A stretch of 64,000 bases of DNA from Bilabrum cf. latius (GCA_965178125.1 OZ237753.1:1035323-1099322); one strand, 5' to 3'; shown: positions 51,795 to 63,774, numbered from the stretch's first letter. Translations and numbers: made by a program. Notes: a model not told the origin generated them from the sequence alone.

Positions 51795-51940
51795 TCACTC
51801 GTCACCGAAAGCTGCTAGGAGCGCTTCCACAGCGTCGACGTCTGCCGCATTGAGATCTCCTTTCGCCGTCTTCTCGAGGGCCGTCATCAGGTTTGCGAAC
51901 ATTTCCAACTCGCGGTCCCTCTCTTCAATTGTTGCCTCGG
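51795..51940 (-). pseudogene. C-terminal gene fragment captured in the subtelomere
   Basis: On - the frame from 51940 reads EATIEERDRELEMFANLM, then TALEKTAKGDLNAAD and VDAVEALLAAFGDE, ending in TGA at 51795-51797. It is an acidic helical C-terminus with codon use like the real genes. It is cut at its 5' side exactly where TTAGGG repeats begin. No intact parent lies in this window, so the protein is unidentified. Confidence 0.65.
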
Positions 51941-52324
51941 TTTAGGTTAGGGTTAGGGTTAGGGTTAGGGTTAGGGTTAGGGTTAGGGTTAGGGTTAGGG
52001 TTAGGGTTAGGGTTAGGGTTAGGGTTAGGGTTAGGGTTAGGGTTAGGGTTAGGGTTAGGGTTAGGGTTAGGGTTAGGGTTAGGGTTAGGGTTAGGGTTAG
52101 GGTTAGGGTTAGGGTTAGGGTTAGGGTTAGGGTTAGGGTTAGGGTTAGGGTTAGGGTTAGGGTTAGGGTTAGGGTTAGGGTTAGGGTTAGGGTTAGGGTT
52201 AGGGTTAGGGTTAGGGTTAGGGTTAGGGTTAGGGTTAGGGTTAGGGTTAGGGTTAGGGTTAGGGTTAGGGTTAGGGTTAGGGTTAGGGTTAGGGTTAGGG
52301 TTAGGGTTAGGGTTAGGGTTAGGG
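51941..52324 (+). repeat. Telomeric TTAGGG array 5
   Basis: About 64 units starting TTTAGGTTAGGG directly on the gene fragment; ends at the leader at 52325. Confidence 0.98.
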
Positions 52325-53633
52325 TATCTAATATAAAGTCAGGGACAGGGTCGGGGAAAAAAAATTTTCATCTTCACTTTTTGTCGAAAAAATGCGCGCG
52401 ACGATCTCGGCAACCAGATGAGATATGAGGACCGTTCAAACTGCATCGGGACGGCCTGGGGGTACAATGTTGGGCAAATGTTCCCCAGGTTCCGTTTATA
52501 CCGCGCGGCGACAATATGGCTGGACGAAGATTGTCATGCAGAAAAAATGCGCGCGACGATCTCGGCAACCAGATGAGATATGAAGACCGTTCAAACTGCA
52601 TCGGGACGGCCTGGGGGTACAATGTGGGGCAAATGTTCCCCAGGTTCCGTTTTGACCGCGCGGCGACAATATGGCTGGACAAAGATTGTCATGCAGAAAA
52701 AATGCGCGCGACGATCTCGGCAACCAGATGAGATATGAAGACCGTTCAAACTGCATCGGGACGGCCTGGGACCACAACAGGGGGCAAATGTTCCCCAGGT
52801 TCCGTTTTGACCGCGCGGCGACAATATGGCTGGACGAAGATTGTCATGCAGAAAAAATGCGCGCGACGATCTCGGCAACCAGATGAGATATGAAGACCGT
52901 TCAAACTGCATCGGGACGGCCTGGGGGTACAATGTGGGGCAAATGTTCCCCAGGTTCCGTTTTGACCGCGCGGCGACAATATGGCTGGACGAAGATTGTC
53001 ATGCAGAAAAAATGCGCGCGACGATCTCGGCAACCAGATGAGATATGAAGACCGTTCAAACTGCATCGGGACGGCCTGGGGGTACAATGTGGGGCAAATG
53101 TTCCCCAGGTTCCGTTTTGACCGCGCGGCGACAATATGGCTGGACGAAGATTGTCATGCAGAAAAAATGCGCGCGACGATCTCGGCAACCAGATGAGATA
53201 TGAAGACCGTTCAAACTGCATCGGGACGGCCTGGGGGTACAATGTGGGGCAAATGTTCCCCAGGTTCCGTTTTGACCGCGCGGCGACAATATGGCTGGAC
53301 GAAGATTGTCATGCAGAAAAAATGCGCGCGACGATCTCGGCAACCAGATGAGATATGAAGACCGTTCAAACTGCATCGGGACGGCCTGGGGGTACAATGT
53401 GGGGCAAATGTTCCCCAGGTTCCGTTTTGACCGCGCGGCGACAATATGGCTGGACGAAGATTGTCATGCAGAAAAAATGCGCGCGACGATCTCGGCAACC
53501 AGATGAGATATGAAGACCGTTCAAACTGCATCGGGACGGCCTGGGGGTACAATGTGGGGCAAATGTTCCCCAGGTTCCGTTTTGACCGCGCGGCGACAAT
53601 ATGGCTGGACGAAGATTGTCATGCAGAAAAAAT
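52325..53633 (+). repeat. Leader plus 155-bp satellite array, family B copy 2 (~8 units)
   Basis: Same leader, same ordered variant monomers and same AAAAAATG-GGTAGGG end point as 48509-49973, displaced by 3816 bp and shorter by exactly one 155-bp unit. Confidence 0.95.
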
Positions 53634-53737
53634 GGGTAGGGTTAGGGTTAGGGTTAGGGTTAGGGTTAGGGTTAGGGTTAGGGTTAGGGTTAGGGTTAGG
53701 GTTAGGGTTAGGGTTAGGGTTAGGGTTAGGGTTAGGG
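53634..53737 (+). repeat. Telomeric TTAGGG array 6
   Basis: About 17 units between the family-B end and the leader at 53738. Confidence 0.97.
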
Positions 53738-54732
53738 TATCTAATATAAAGTCAGGGACAGGGTCGGGGAAAAAATATTTTCATCTTCACTTTTTGTCGA
53801 AAAAATACAACATAGGATCTCGGCAACCACAGGAGATATGAAGACCGTTGAAACGGCATTAGGACCGCCTAGGGGCACAACATGGGGCAAATGCTCCCCA
53901 GGTTCCGTTTTTGTCGCGCGGCGCCGATATGGATCGATGAAGATTTACATGCTGCAAAAATACAACATAGGATCTCGGCAACCACAGGAGATATGAAGAC
54001 CGTTGAAACGGCATTAGGACCGCCTAGGGGCACAACATGGGGCAAATGTTCCCCAGGTTCCGTTTTTGTCGCGCGGCGCCGATATGGATCGATGAAGATT
54101 TACATGCTGCAAAAATACAACATAGGATCTCGGCAACCACAGGAGATATGAAGACCGTTGAAACGGCATTAGGACCGCCTAGGGGCACAACATGGGGCAA
54201 ATGTTCCCCAGGTTCCGTTTTTGTCGCGCGGTGCCGATATGGATCGATGAAGATTTACATGCTGCAAAAATACAACATAGGATTTCGGCAACCACAGGAG
54301 ATATGAAGACCGTTGAAACGGCATTAGGACCGCCTAGGGGCACAACATGGGGCAAATGTTCCCCAGGTTCCGTTTTTGTCGCGCGGTGCCGATATGGATC
54401 GATGAAGATTTACATGCTGCAAAAATACAACATAGGATCTCGGCAACCACAGGAGATATGAAGACCGTTGAAACGGCATTAGGACCGCCTGGGGGCACAA
54501 CATGGGGCAAATGTTCCCCAGGTTCCGTTTTTGTCGCGCGGCGCCGATATGGATCGATGAAGATTTACATGCTGCAAAAATACAACATAGGATCTCGGCA
54601 ACCACAGGAGATATGAAGACCGTTGAAACGGCATTAGGACCGCCTAGGGGCACAACATGGGGCAAATGTTCCCCAGGTTCCGTTTTTGTCGCGCGGCGCC
54701 GATATGGATCGATGAAGATTTACATGCTGCAA
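53738..54732 (+). repeat. Leader plus 155-bp satellite array, family D copy 1 (~6 units)
   Basis: Family D monomers carry AATACAACATAGGATCTCGG, CGTTGAAACGGCATTAGGAC and TATGGATCGATGAAG. The order of single-base variants (GCTCCCC in unit 1, GGTGCCG in units 3-4, GATTTCGG, CCTGGGGG in unit 5) repeats exactly in copies 2 and 3. Confidence 0.95.
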
Positions 54733-55043
54733 GGGGGGGGGGTTAAGGGTTAGGGTTAGGGTTAGGGTTAGGGTTAGGGTTAGGGTTAGGGTTAGGGTTA
54801 GGGTTAGGGTTAGGGTTAGGGTTAGGGTTAGGGTTAGGGTTAGGGTTAGGGTTAGGGTTAGGGTTAGGGTTAGGGTTAGGGTTAGGGTTAGGGTTAGGGT
54901 TAGGGTTAGGGTTAGGGTTAGGGTTAGGGTTAGGGTTAGGGTTAGGGTTAGGGTTAGGGTTAGGGTTAGGGTTAGGGTTAGGGTTAGGGTTAGGGTTAGG
55001 GTTAGGGTTAGGGTTAGGGTTAGGGTTAGGGTTAGGGTTAGGG
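54733..55043 (+). repeat. G10 run plus telomeric array 7
   Basis: Ten consecutive G (54733-54742), then TTAAGGG and about 49 TTAGGG units up to the leader at 55044. Confidence 0.97.
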
Positions 55044-56038
55044 TATCTAATATAAAGTCAGGGACAGGGTCGGGGAAAAAATATTTTCATCTTCACTTTT
55101 TGTCGAAAAAATACAACATAGGATCTCGGCAACCACAGGAGATATGAAGACCGTTGAAACGGCATTAGGACCGCCTAGGGGCACAACATGGGGCAAATGC
55201 TCCCCAGGTTCCGTTTTTGTCGCGCGGCGCCGATATGGATCGATGAAGATTTACATGCTGCAAAAATACAACATAGGATCTCGGCAACCACAGGAGATAT
55301 GAAGACCGTTGAAACGGCATTAGGACCGCCTAGGGGCACAACATGGGGCAAATGTTCCCCAGGTTCCGTTTTTGTCGCGCGGCGCCGATATGGATCGATG
55401 AAGATTTACATGCTGCAAAAATACAACATAGGATCTCGGCAACCACAGGAGATATGAAGACCGTTGAAACGGCATTAGGACCGCCTAGGGGCACAACATG
55501 GGGCAAATGTTCCCCAGGTTCCGTTTTTGTCGCGCGGTGCCGATATGGATCGATGAAGATTTACATGCTGCAAAAATACAACATAGGATTTCGGCAACCA
55601 CAGGAGATATGAAGACCGTTGAAACGGCATTAGGACCGCCTAGGGGCACAACATGGGGCAAATGTTCCCCAGGTTCCGTTTTTGTCGCGCGGTGCCGATA
55701 TGGATCGATGAAGATTTACATGCTGCAAAAATACAACATAGGATCTCGGCAACCACAGGAGATATGAAGACCGTTGAAACGGCATTAGGACCGCCTGGGG
55801 GCACAACATGGGGCAAATGTTCCCCAGGTTCCGTTTTTGTCGCGCGGCGCCGATATGGATCGATGAAGATTTACATGCTGCAAAAATACAACATAGGATC
55901 TCGGCAACCACAGGAGATATGAAGACCGTTGAAACGGCATTAGGACCGCCTAGGGGCACAACATGGGGCAAATGTTCCCCAGGTTCCGTTTTTGTCGCGC
56001 GGCGCCGATATGGATCGATGAAGATTTACATGCTGCAA
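55044..56038 (+). repeat. Leader plus family D copy 2
   Basis: A repeat of 53738-54732 at a 1306-bp displacement with the same variant order. No difference was noticed by eye. Confidence 0.95.
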
Positions 56039-56349
56039 GGGGGGGGGGTTAAGGGTTAGGGTTAGGGTTAGGGTTAGGGTTAGGGTTAGGGTTAGGGTTA
56101 GGGTTAGGGTTAGGGTTAGGGTTAGGGTTAGGGTTAGGGTTAGGGTTAGGGTTAGGGTTAGGGTTAGGGTTAGGGTTAGGGTTAGGGTTAGGGTTAGGGT
56201 TAGGGTTAGGGTTAGGGTTAGGGTTAGGGTTAGGGTTAGGGTTAGGGTTAGGGTTAGGGTTAGGGTTAGGGTTAGGGTTAGGGTTAGGGTTAGGGTTAGG
56301 GTTAGGGTTAGGGTTAGGGTTAGGGTTAGGGTTAGGGTTAGGGTTAGGG
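56039..56349 (+). repeat. G10 run plus telomeric array 8
   Basis: Same length and structure as 54733-55043; part of the 1306-bp higher-order repeat. Confidence 0.97.
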
Positions 56350-57344
56350 TATCTAATATAAAGTCAGGGACAGGGTCGGGGAAAAAATATTTTCATCTTC
56401 ACTTTTTGTCGAAAAAATACAACATAGGATCTCGGCAACCACAGGAGATATGAAGACCGTTGAAACGGCATTAGGACCGCCTAGGGGCACAACATGGGGC
56501 AAATGCTCCCCAGGTTCCGTTTTTGTCGCGCGGCGCCGATATGGATCGATGAAGATTTACATGCTGCAAAAATACAACATAGGATCTCGGCAACCACAGG
56601 AGATATGAAGACCGTTGAAACGGCATTAGGACCGCCTAGGGGCACAACATGGGGCAAATGTTCCCCAGGTTCCGTTTTTGTCGCGCGGCGCCGATATGGA
56701 TCGATGAAGATTTACATGCTGCAAAAATACAACATAGGATCTCGGCAACCACAGGAGATATGAAGACCGTTGAAACGGCATTAGGACCGCCTAGGGGCAC
56801 AACATGGGGCAAATGTTCCCCAGGTTCCGTTTTTGTCGCGCGGTGCCGATATGGATCGATGAAGATTTACATGCTGCAAAAATACAACATAGGATTTCGG
56901 CAACCACAGGAGATATGAAGACCGTTGAAACGGCATTAGGACCGCCTAGGGGCACAACATGGGGCAAATGTTCCCCAGGTTCCGTTTTTGTCGCGCGGTG
57001 CCGATATGGATCGATGAAGATTTACATGCTGCAAAAATACAACATAGGATCTCGGCAACCACAGGAGATATGAAGACCGTTGAAACGGCATTAGGACCGC
57101 CTGGGGGCACAACATGGGGCAAATGTTCCCCAGGTTCCGTTTTTGTCGCGCGGCGCCGATATGGATCGATGAAGATTTACATGCTGCAAAAATACAACAT
57201 AGGATCTCGGCAACCACAGGAGATATGAAGACCGTTGAAACGGCATTAGGACCGCCTAGGGGCACAACATGGGGCAAATGTTCCCCAGGTTCCGTTTTTG
57301 TCGCGCGGCGCCGATATGGATCGATGAAGATTTACATGCTGCAA
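56350..57344 (+). repeat. Leader plus family D copy 3
   Basis: Third copy at another 1306-bp step. The telomeric tract after it is shorter, so the period breaks here. Confidence 0.95.
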
Positions 57345-57553
57345 GGGGGGGGGGTTAAGGGTTAGGGTTAGGGTTAGGGTTAGGGTTAGGGTTAGGGTTA
57401 GGGTTAGGGTTAGGGTTAGGGTTAGGGTTAGGGTTAGGGTTAGGGTTAGGGTTAGGGTTAGGGTTAGGGTTAGGGTTAGGGTTAGGGTTAGGGTTAGGGT
57501 TAGGGTTAGGGTTAGGGTTAGGGTTAGGGTTAGGGTTAGGGTTAGGGTTAGGG
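57345..57553 (+). repeat. G10 run plus telomeric array 9
   Basis: G10-TTAAGGG then about 32 units; ends at the leader at 57554. Confidence 0.97.
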
Positions 57554-58328
57554 TATCTAATATAAAGTCAGGGACAGGGTCGGGGAAAAAATATTTTCAT
57601 CTTCAATATTTGTCGAAAAACGACGTGCTACGATCTCGGCAACTACAGGTGATATGAAGACCGTTCAAACTGCATCGGGACGGCCTGGGGGCACAACATG
57701 GGCCAAATGTTCCCCAGGTTCCGTTCTGGCCGCGCGGCGCCGATATGGGTGTATGAAGAATTTCACACCGAAAAACGACGTGCTACGATCTCGGCAACTA
57801 CAGGTGATATGAAGACCGTTCAAACTGCATCGGGACGGCCTGGGGGCACAACATGGGCCAAATGTTCCCCAGGTTCCGTTCTGGCCGCGCGGCGCCGATA
57901 TGGGTGTATGAAGAATTTCACACCGAAAAACGACGTGCTACGATCTCGGCAACTACAGGTGATATGAAGACCGTTCAAACTGCATCGGGACGGCCTGGGG
58001 GCACAACATGGGCCAAATGTTCCCCAGGTTCCGTTCTGGCCGCGCGGCGCCGATATGGGTGTATGAAGAATTTCACACCGAAAAACGACGTGCTACGATC
58101 TCGGCAACTACAGGTGATATGAAGACCGTTCAAACTGCATCGGGACGGCCTGGGGGCACAACATGGGCCAAATATTCCCCAGGTTCCGTTCTGGCCGCGC
58201 GGCGCTGATATGGGTGTATGAAGATTTGCATGTCTATTCAATATGCATGGTTTATCTGTCAATTGTAGAATGGGGATGGTGTACATGACAGTTGTATTTG
58301 CTGTGTGGATTGCTTTGATCTAAGGTAT
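57554..58328 (+). repeat. Leader, family C copy 2 (~4 units) and C tail
   Basis: Four C monomers; the last has AAATATTCCCC and GGCGCTGATATGG. The ~98-bp tail (58231-58328) matches the start of the 51546 tail and ends in CTAAGGTATTA, joined to GGGTTAAGG. Confidence 0.94.
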
Positions 58329-58579
58329 TAGGGTTAAGGTTAGGGTTAGGGTTAGGGTTAGGGTTAGGGTTAGGGTTAGGGTTAGGGTTAGGGTTAGGGT
58401 TAGGGTTAGGGTTAGGGTTAGGGTTAGGGTTAGGGTTAGGGTTAGGGTTAGGGTTAGGGTTAGGGTTAGGGTTAGGGTTAGGGTTAGGGTTAGGGTTAGG
58501 GTTAGGGTTAGGGTTAGGGTTAGGGTTAGGGTTAGGGTTAGGGTTAGGGTTAGGGTTAGGGTTAGGGTTAGGGTTAGGG
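58329..58579 (+). repeat. Telomeric TTAGGG array 10
   Basis: GGGTTAAGG start, then about 40 units to the leader at 58580. Confidence 0.98.
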
Positions 58580-60334
58580 TATCTAATATAAAGTCAGGGA
58601 CAGGGTCGGGGAAAAAAAATTTTCATCTTCACTTTTTGTCGAAAAAATGCGCGCGACGATCTCGGCAACCAGATGAGATATGAGGACCGTTCAAACTGCA
58701 TCGGGACGGCCTGGGGGTACAATGTGGGGCAAATGTTCCCCAGGTTCCGTTTTGACCGCGCGGCGACAATATGGCTGGACGAAGATTGTCATGCAGAAAA
58801 AATGCGCGCAACGATCTCGGCAACCAGATGAGATATGAAGACTGTTCAAACTGCATCGGGACGGCCTGGGGGTACAATGTTAGGCAAATGTTCCCCAGGT
58901 TCCGTTTATACCGCGCGGCGACAATATGGCTGGACGAAGATTGTCATGCAGAAAAAATGCGCGCGACGATCTCGGCAACCAGATGAGATATGAAGACCGT
59001 TCAAACTGCATCGGGACGGCCTGGGACCACAACTGGGGGCAAATGTTCCCCAGGTTCCGTTTATACCGCGCGGCGACAATATGGCTGGACGAAGATTGTC
59101 ATGCAGAAAAAATGCGCGCGGCGATCTCGGCAACCAGATGAGATATGAAGACCGTTCAAACTGCATCGGGACGGCCTGGGACCACAACTGGGGGCAAATG
59201 TTCCCCAGGTTCCGTTTATACCGCGCGGCGACAATATGGCTGGACGAAGATTGTCATGCAGAAAAAATGCGCGCGACGATCTCGGCAACCAGATGAGATA
59301 TGAAGACCGTTCATACTGCATCGGGACGGCCTGGGGGTACAATGTGGGGCAAATGTTCCCCAGATTCCGTTTTGACCGCGCGGCGACAGTATGGGGGGAC
59401 GAAGATTTTCAGGCAGAAAAAATGCGCGCGGCGATCTCGGCAACCACAGGAGATATGAAGACCGTTCAAACTGCATCGGGACGGCCTGGGACCACAACTG
59501 GGGGCAAATGTTCCCCAGGTTCCGTTTATACCGCGCGGCGACAATATGGCTGGACGAAGATTGTCATGCAGAAAAAATGCGCGCGGCGATCTCGGCAACC
59601 AGATGAGATATGAAGACCGTTCAAACTGCATCGGGACGGCCTGGGACCACAACTGGGGGCAAATGTTCCCCAGGTTCCGTTTATTCCGCGCGGCGACAAT
59701 ATGGCTGGACGAAGATTGTCATGCAGAAAAAATGCGCGCGACGATCTCGGCAACCAGATGAGATATGAAGACCGTTCATACTGCATCGGGACGGCCTGGG
59801 GGTACAATGTGGGGCAAATGTTCCCCAGATTCCGTTTTGACCGCGCGGCGACAGTATGGGGGGACGAAGATTTTCAGGCAGAAAAAATGCGCGCGGCGAT
59901 CTCGGCAACCACAGGAGATATGAAGACCGTTCAAACTGCATCGGGACGGCCTGGGACCACAACAGGGGGCAAATGTTCCCCAGGTTCCGTTTATACCGCG
60001 CGGCGACAGTATGGTGGGACGAAGATTGTCATGCAGAAAAAATGCGCGCGGCGATCTCGGCAACCAGATGAGATATGAAGACCGTTCAAACTGCATCGGG
60101 ACGGCCTGGGACCACAACTGGGGGCAAATGTTCCCCGTGATTCTATTACATCAAGCATTGCAAGTATGGGGTTTGCACACCTACATGGTTGGGTTTGCAT
60201 ACGTACATGGGTTCGGGTTAGGTAAGAGGTTTTCCTTAGGGGCGTTCATTAGCTGTAAATGAGATTTCTTGATTTCAGCCGTTCATTCGCACTTTGAGTC
60301 ATCATCATGTGTCATGTGTGCGAAGTTTGGAGAA
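58580..60334 (+). repeat. Leader, family B copy 3 (~9.7 units, heterogeneous) and tail
   Basis: Family B monomers of mixed subtypes (GGGGGTACAATGTG, GGACCACAACTGGGGG, and one with GGGGGGACGAAGATTTTCAGG plus CCACAGGAGATATG, resembling family D at that site). From about 60137 it runs into a ~200-bp tail (GTGATTCTATTACATC to GCGAAGTTTGGAGAATA). Confidence 0.94.
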
Positions 60335-60717
60335 TAGGGTTAGGGTTAGGGTTAGGGTTAGGGTTAGGGTTAGGGTTAGGGTTAGGGTTAGGGTTAGGGT
60401 TAGGGTTAGGGTTAGGGTTAGGGTTAGGGTTAGGGTTAGGGTTAGGGTTAGGGTTAGGGTTAGGGTTAGGGTTAGGGTTAGGGTTAGGGTTAGGGTTAGG
60501 GTTAGGGTTAGGGTTAGGGTTAGGGTTAGGGTTAGGGTTAGGGTTAGGGTTAGGGTTAGGGTTAGGGTTAGGGTTAGGGTTAGGGTTAGGGTTAGGGTTA
60601 GGGTTAGGGTTAGGGTTAGGGTTAGGGTTAGGGTTAGGGTTAGGGTTAGGGTTAGGGTTAGGGTTAGGGTTAGGGTTAGGGTTAGGGTTAGGGTTAGGGT
60701 TAGGGTTAGGGTTAGGG
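60335..60717 (+). repeat. Telomeric TTAGGG array 11
   Basis: About 64 perfect units after the tail; ends at the leader at 60718. Confidence 0.98.
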
Positions 60718-61491
60718 TATCTAATATAAAGTCAGGGACAGGGTCGGGGAAAAAATATTTTCATCTTCAATATTTGTCGAAAAACGACGTGCTACGATCT
60801 CGGCAACTACAGGTGATATGAAGACCGTTCAAACTGCATCGGGACGGCCTGGGGGCACAACATGGGCCAAATGTTCCCCAGGTTCCGTTCTGGCCGCGCG
60901 GCGCCGATATGGGTGTATGAAGAATTTCACACCGAAAAACGACGTGCTACGATCTCGGCAACTACAGGTGATATGAAGACCGTTCAAACTGCATCGGGAC
61001 GGCCTGGGGGCACAACATGGGCCAAATGTTCCCCAGGTTCCGTTCTGGCCGCGCGGCGCCGATATGGGTGTATGAAGAATTTCACACCGAAAAACGACGT
61101 GCTACGATCTCGGCAACTACAGGTGATATGAAGACCGTTCAAACTGCATCGGGACGGCCTGGGGGCACAACATGGGCCAAATGTTCCCCAGGTTCCGTTC
61201 TGGCCGCGCGGCGCCGATATGGGTGTATGAAGAATTTCACACCGAAAAACGACGTGCTACGATCTCGGCAACTACAGGTGATATGAAGACCGTTCAAACT
61301 GCATCGGGACGGCCTGGGGGCACAACATGGGCCAAATATTCCCCAGGTTCCGTTCTGGCCGCGCGGCGCTGATATGGGTGTATGAAGATTTGCATGTCTA
61401 TTCAATATGCATGGTTTATCTGTCAATTGTAGAATGGGGATGGTGTACATGACAGTTGTATTTGCTGTGTGGATTGCTTTGATCTAAGGTA
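60718..61491 (+). repeat. Leader, family C copy 3 and C tail
   Basis: Copy of 57554-58328 at a 3164-bp displacement, including the private variants of the last monomer and the tail. Confidence 0.95.
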
Positions 61492-61743
61492 TTAGGGTTA
61501 AGGTTAGGGTTAGGGTTAGGGTTAGGGTTAGGGTTAGGGTTAGGGTTAGGGTTAGGGTTAGGGTTAGGGTTAGGGTTAGGGTTAGGGTTAGGGTTAGGGT
61601 TAGGGTTAGGGTTAGGGTTAGGGTTAGGGTTAGGGTTAGGGTTAGGGTTAGGGTTAGGGTTAGGGTTAGGGTTAGGGTTAGGGTTAGGGTTAGGGTTAGG
61701 GTTAGGGTTAGGGTTAGGGTTAGGGTTAGGGTTAGGGTTAGGG
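61492..61743 (+). repeat. Telomeric TTAGGG array 12
   Basis: Same length and irregular GGGTTAAGG start as 58329-58579. Confidence 0.98.
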
Positions 61744-63498
61744 TATCTAATATAAAGTCAGGGACAGGGTCGGGGAAAAAAAATTTTCATCTTCACTTTT
61801 TGTCGAAAAAATGCGCGCGACGATCTCGGCAACCAGATGAGATATGAGGACCGTTCAAACTGCATCGGGACGGCCTGGGGGTACAATGTGGGGCAAATGT
61901 TCCCCAGGTTCCGTTTTGACCGCGCGGCGACAATATGGCTGGACGAAGATTGTCATGCAGAAAAAATGCGCGCAACGATCTCGGCAACCAGATGAGATAT
62001 GAAGACTGTTCAAACTGCATCGGGACGGCCTGGGGGTACAATGTTAGGCAAATGTTCCCCAGGTTCCGTTTATACCGCGCGGCGACAATATGGCTGGACG
62101 AAGATTGTCATGCAGAAAAAATGCGCGCGACGATCTCGGCAACCAGATGAGATATGAAGACCGTTCAAACTGCATCGGGACGGCCTGGGACCACAACTGG
62201 GGGCAAATGTTCCCCAGGTTCCGTTTATACCGCGCGGCGACAATATGGCTGGACGAAGATTGTCATGCAGAAAAAATGCGCGCGGCGATCTCGGCAACCA
62301 GATGAGATATGAAGACCGTTCAAACTGCATCGGGACGGCCTGGGACCACAACTGGGGGCAAATGTTCCCCAGGTTCCGTTTATACCGCGCGGCGACAATA
62401 TGGCTGGACGAAGATTGTCATGCAGAAAAAATGCGCGCGGCGATCTCGGCAACCAGATGAGATATGAAGACCGTTCATACTGCATCGGGACGGCCTGGGG
62501 GTACAATGTGGGGCAAATGTTCCCCAGATTCCGTTTTGACCGCGCGGCGACAGTATGGGGGGACGAAGATTTTCAGGCAGAAAAAATGCGCGCGGCGATC
62601 TCGGCAACCACAGGAGATATGAAGACCGTTCAAACTGCATCGGGACGGCCTGGGACCACAACTGGGGGCAAATGTTCCCCAGGTTCCGTTTATACCGCGC
62701 GGCGACAATATGGCTGGACGAAGATTGTCATGCAGAAAAAATGCGCGCGGCGATCTCGGCAACCAGATGAGATATGAAGACCGTTCAAACTGCATCGGGA
62801 CGGCCTGGGACCACAACTGGGGGCAAATGTTCCCCAGGTTCCGTTTATTCCGCGCGGCGACAATATGGCTGGACGAAGATTGTCATGCAGAAAAAATGCG
62901 CGCGACGATCTCGGCAACCAGATGAGATATGAAGACCGTTCATACTGCATCGGGACGGCCTGGGGGTACAATGTGGGGCAAATGTTCCCCAGATTCCGTT
63001 TTGACCGCGCGGCGACAGTATGGGGGGACGAAGATTTTCAGGCAGAAAAAATGCGCGCGGCGATCTCGGCAACCACAGGAGATATGAAGACCGTTCAAAC
63101 TGCATCGGGACGGCCTGGGACCACAACAGGGGGCAAATGTTCCCCAGGTTCCGTTTATACCGCGCGGCGACAGTATGGTGGGACGAAGATTGTCATGCAG
63201 AAAAAATGCGCGCGGCGATCTCGGCAACCAGATGAGATATGAAGACCGTTCAAACTGCATCGGGACGGCCTGGGACCACAACTGGGGGCAAATGTTCCCC
63301 GTGATTCTATTACATCAAGCATTGCAAGTATGGGGTTTGCACACCTACATGGTTGGGTTTGCATACGTACATGGGTTCGGGTTAGGTAAGAGGTTTTCCT
63401 TAGGGGCGTTCATTAGCTGTAAATGAGATTTCTTGATTTCAGCCGTTCATTCGCACTTTGAGTCATCATCATGTGTCATGTGTGCGAAGTTTGGAGAA
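61744..63498 (+). repeat. Leader, family B copy 4 and tail
   Basis: Copy of 58580-60334 at 3164 bp with the same order of monomer subtypes and the same tail. At least one base differs: unit 5 has GCGCGGCGATC at about 62434-62444, where copy 3 has GCGCGACGATC at about 59270-59280. Confidence 0.95.
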
Positions 63499-63774
63499 TA
63501 GGGTTAGGGGTTAGGGTTAGGGTTAGGGTTAGGGTTAGGGTTAGGGTTAGGGTTAGGGTTAGGGTTAGGGTTAGGGTTAGGGTTAGGGTTAGGGTTAGGG
63601 TTAGGGTTAGGGTTAGGGTTAGGGTTAGGGTTAGGGTTAGGGTTAGGGTTAGGGTTAGGGTTAGGGTTAGGGTTAGGGTTAGGGTTAGGGTTAGGGTTAG
63701 GGTTAGGGTTAGGGTTAGGGTTAGGGTTAGGGTTAGGGTTAGGGTTAGGGTTAGGGTTAGGGTTAGGGTTAGGG
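63499..63774 (+). repeat. Telomeric TTAGGG array 13
   Basis: Starts GGGTTAGGGGTTAGGG (one extra G relative to 60335); about 45 units, shorter than array 11, so the 3164-bp copy diverges in length here. Confidence 0.98.

Noticed and set aside
47344-63300. CRISPR array
   Set aside because: Units are contiguous 155-bp tandem repeats with no unique spacers, beside eukaryotic telomere repeats.
47374-63426. Dozens of 60-125-residue ORFs with MGQMFPRFR- or MAGRRLSCRKNA-type starts, on both strands
   Set aside because: All are frames of the 155-bp satellite. The unit is not a multiple of three, so frames shift with each unit, and open frames appear on both strands equally.
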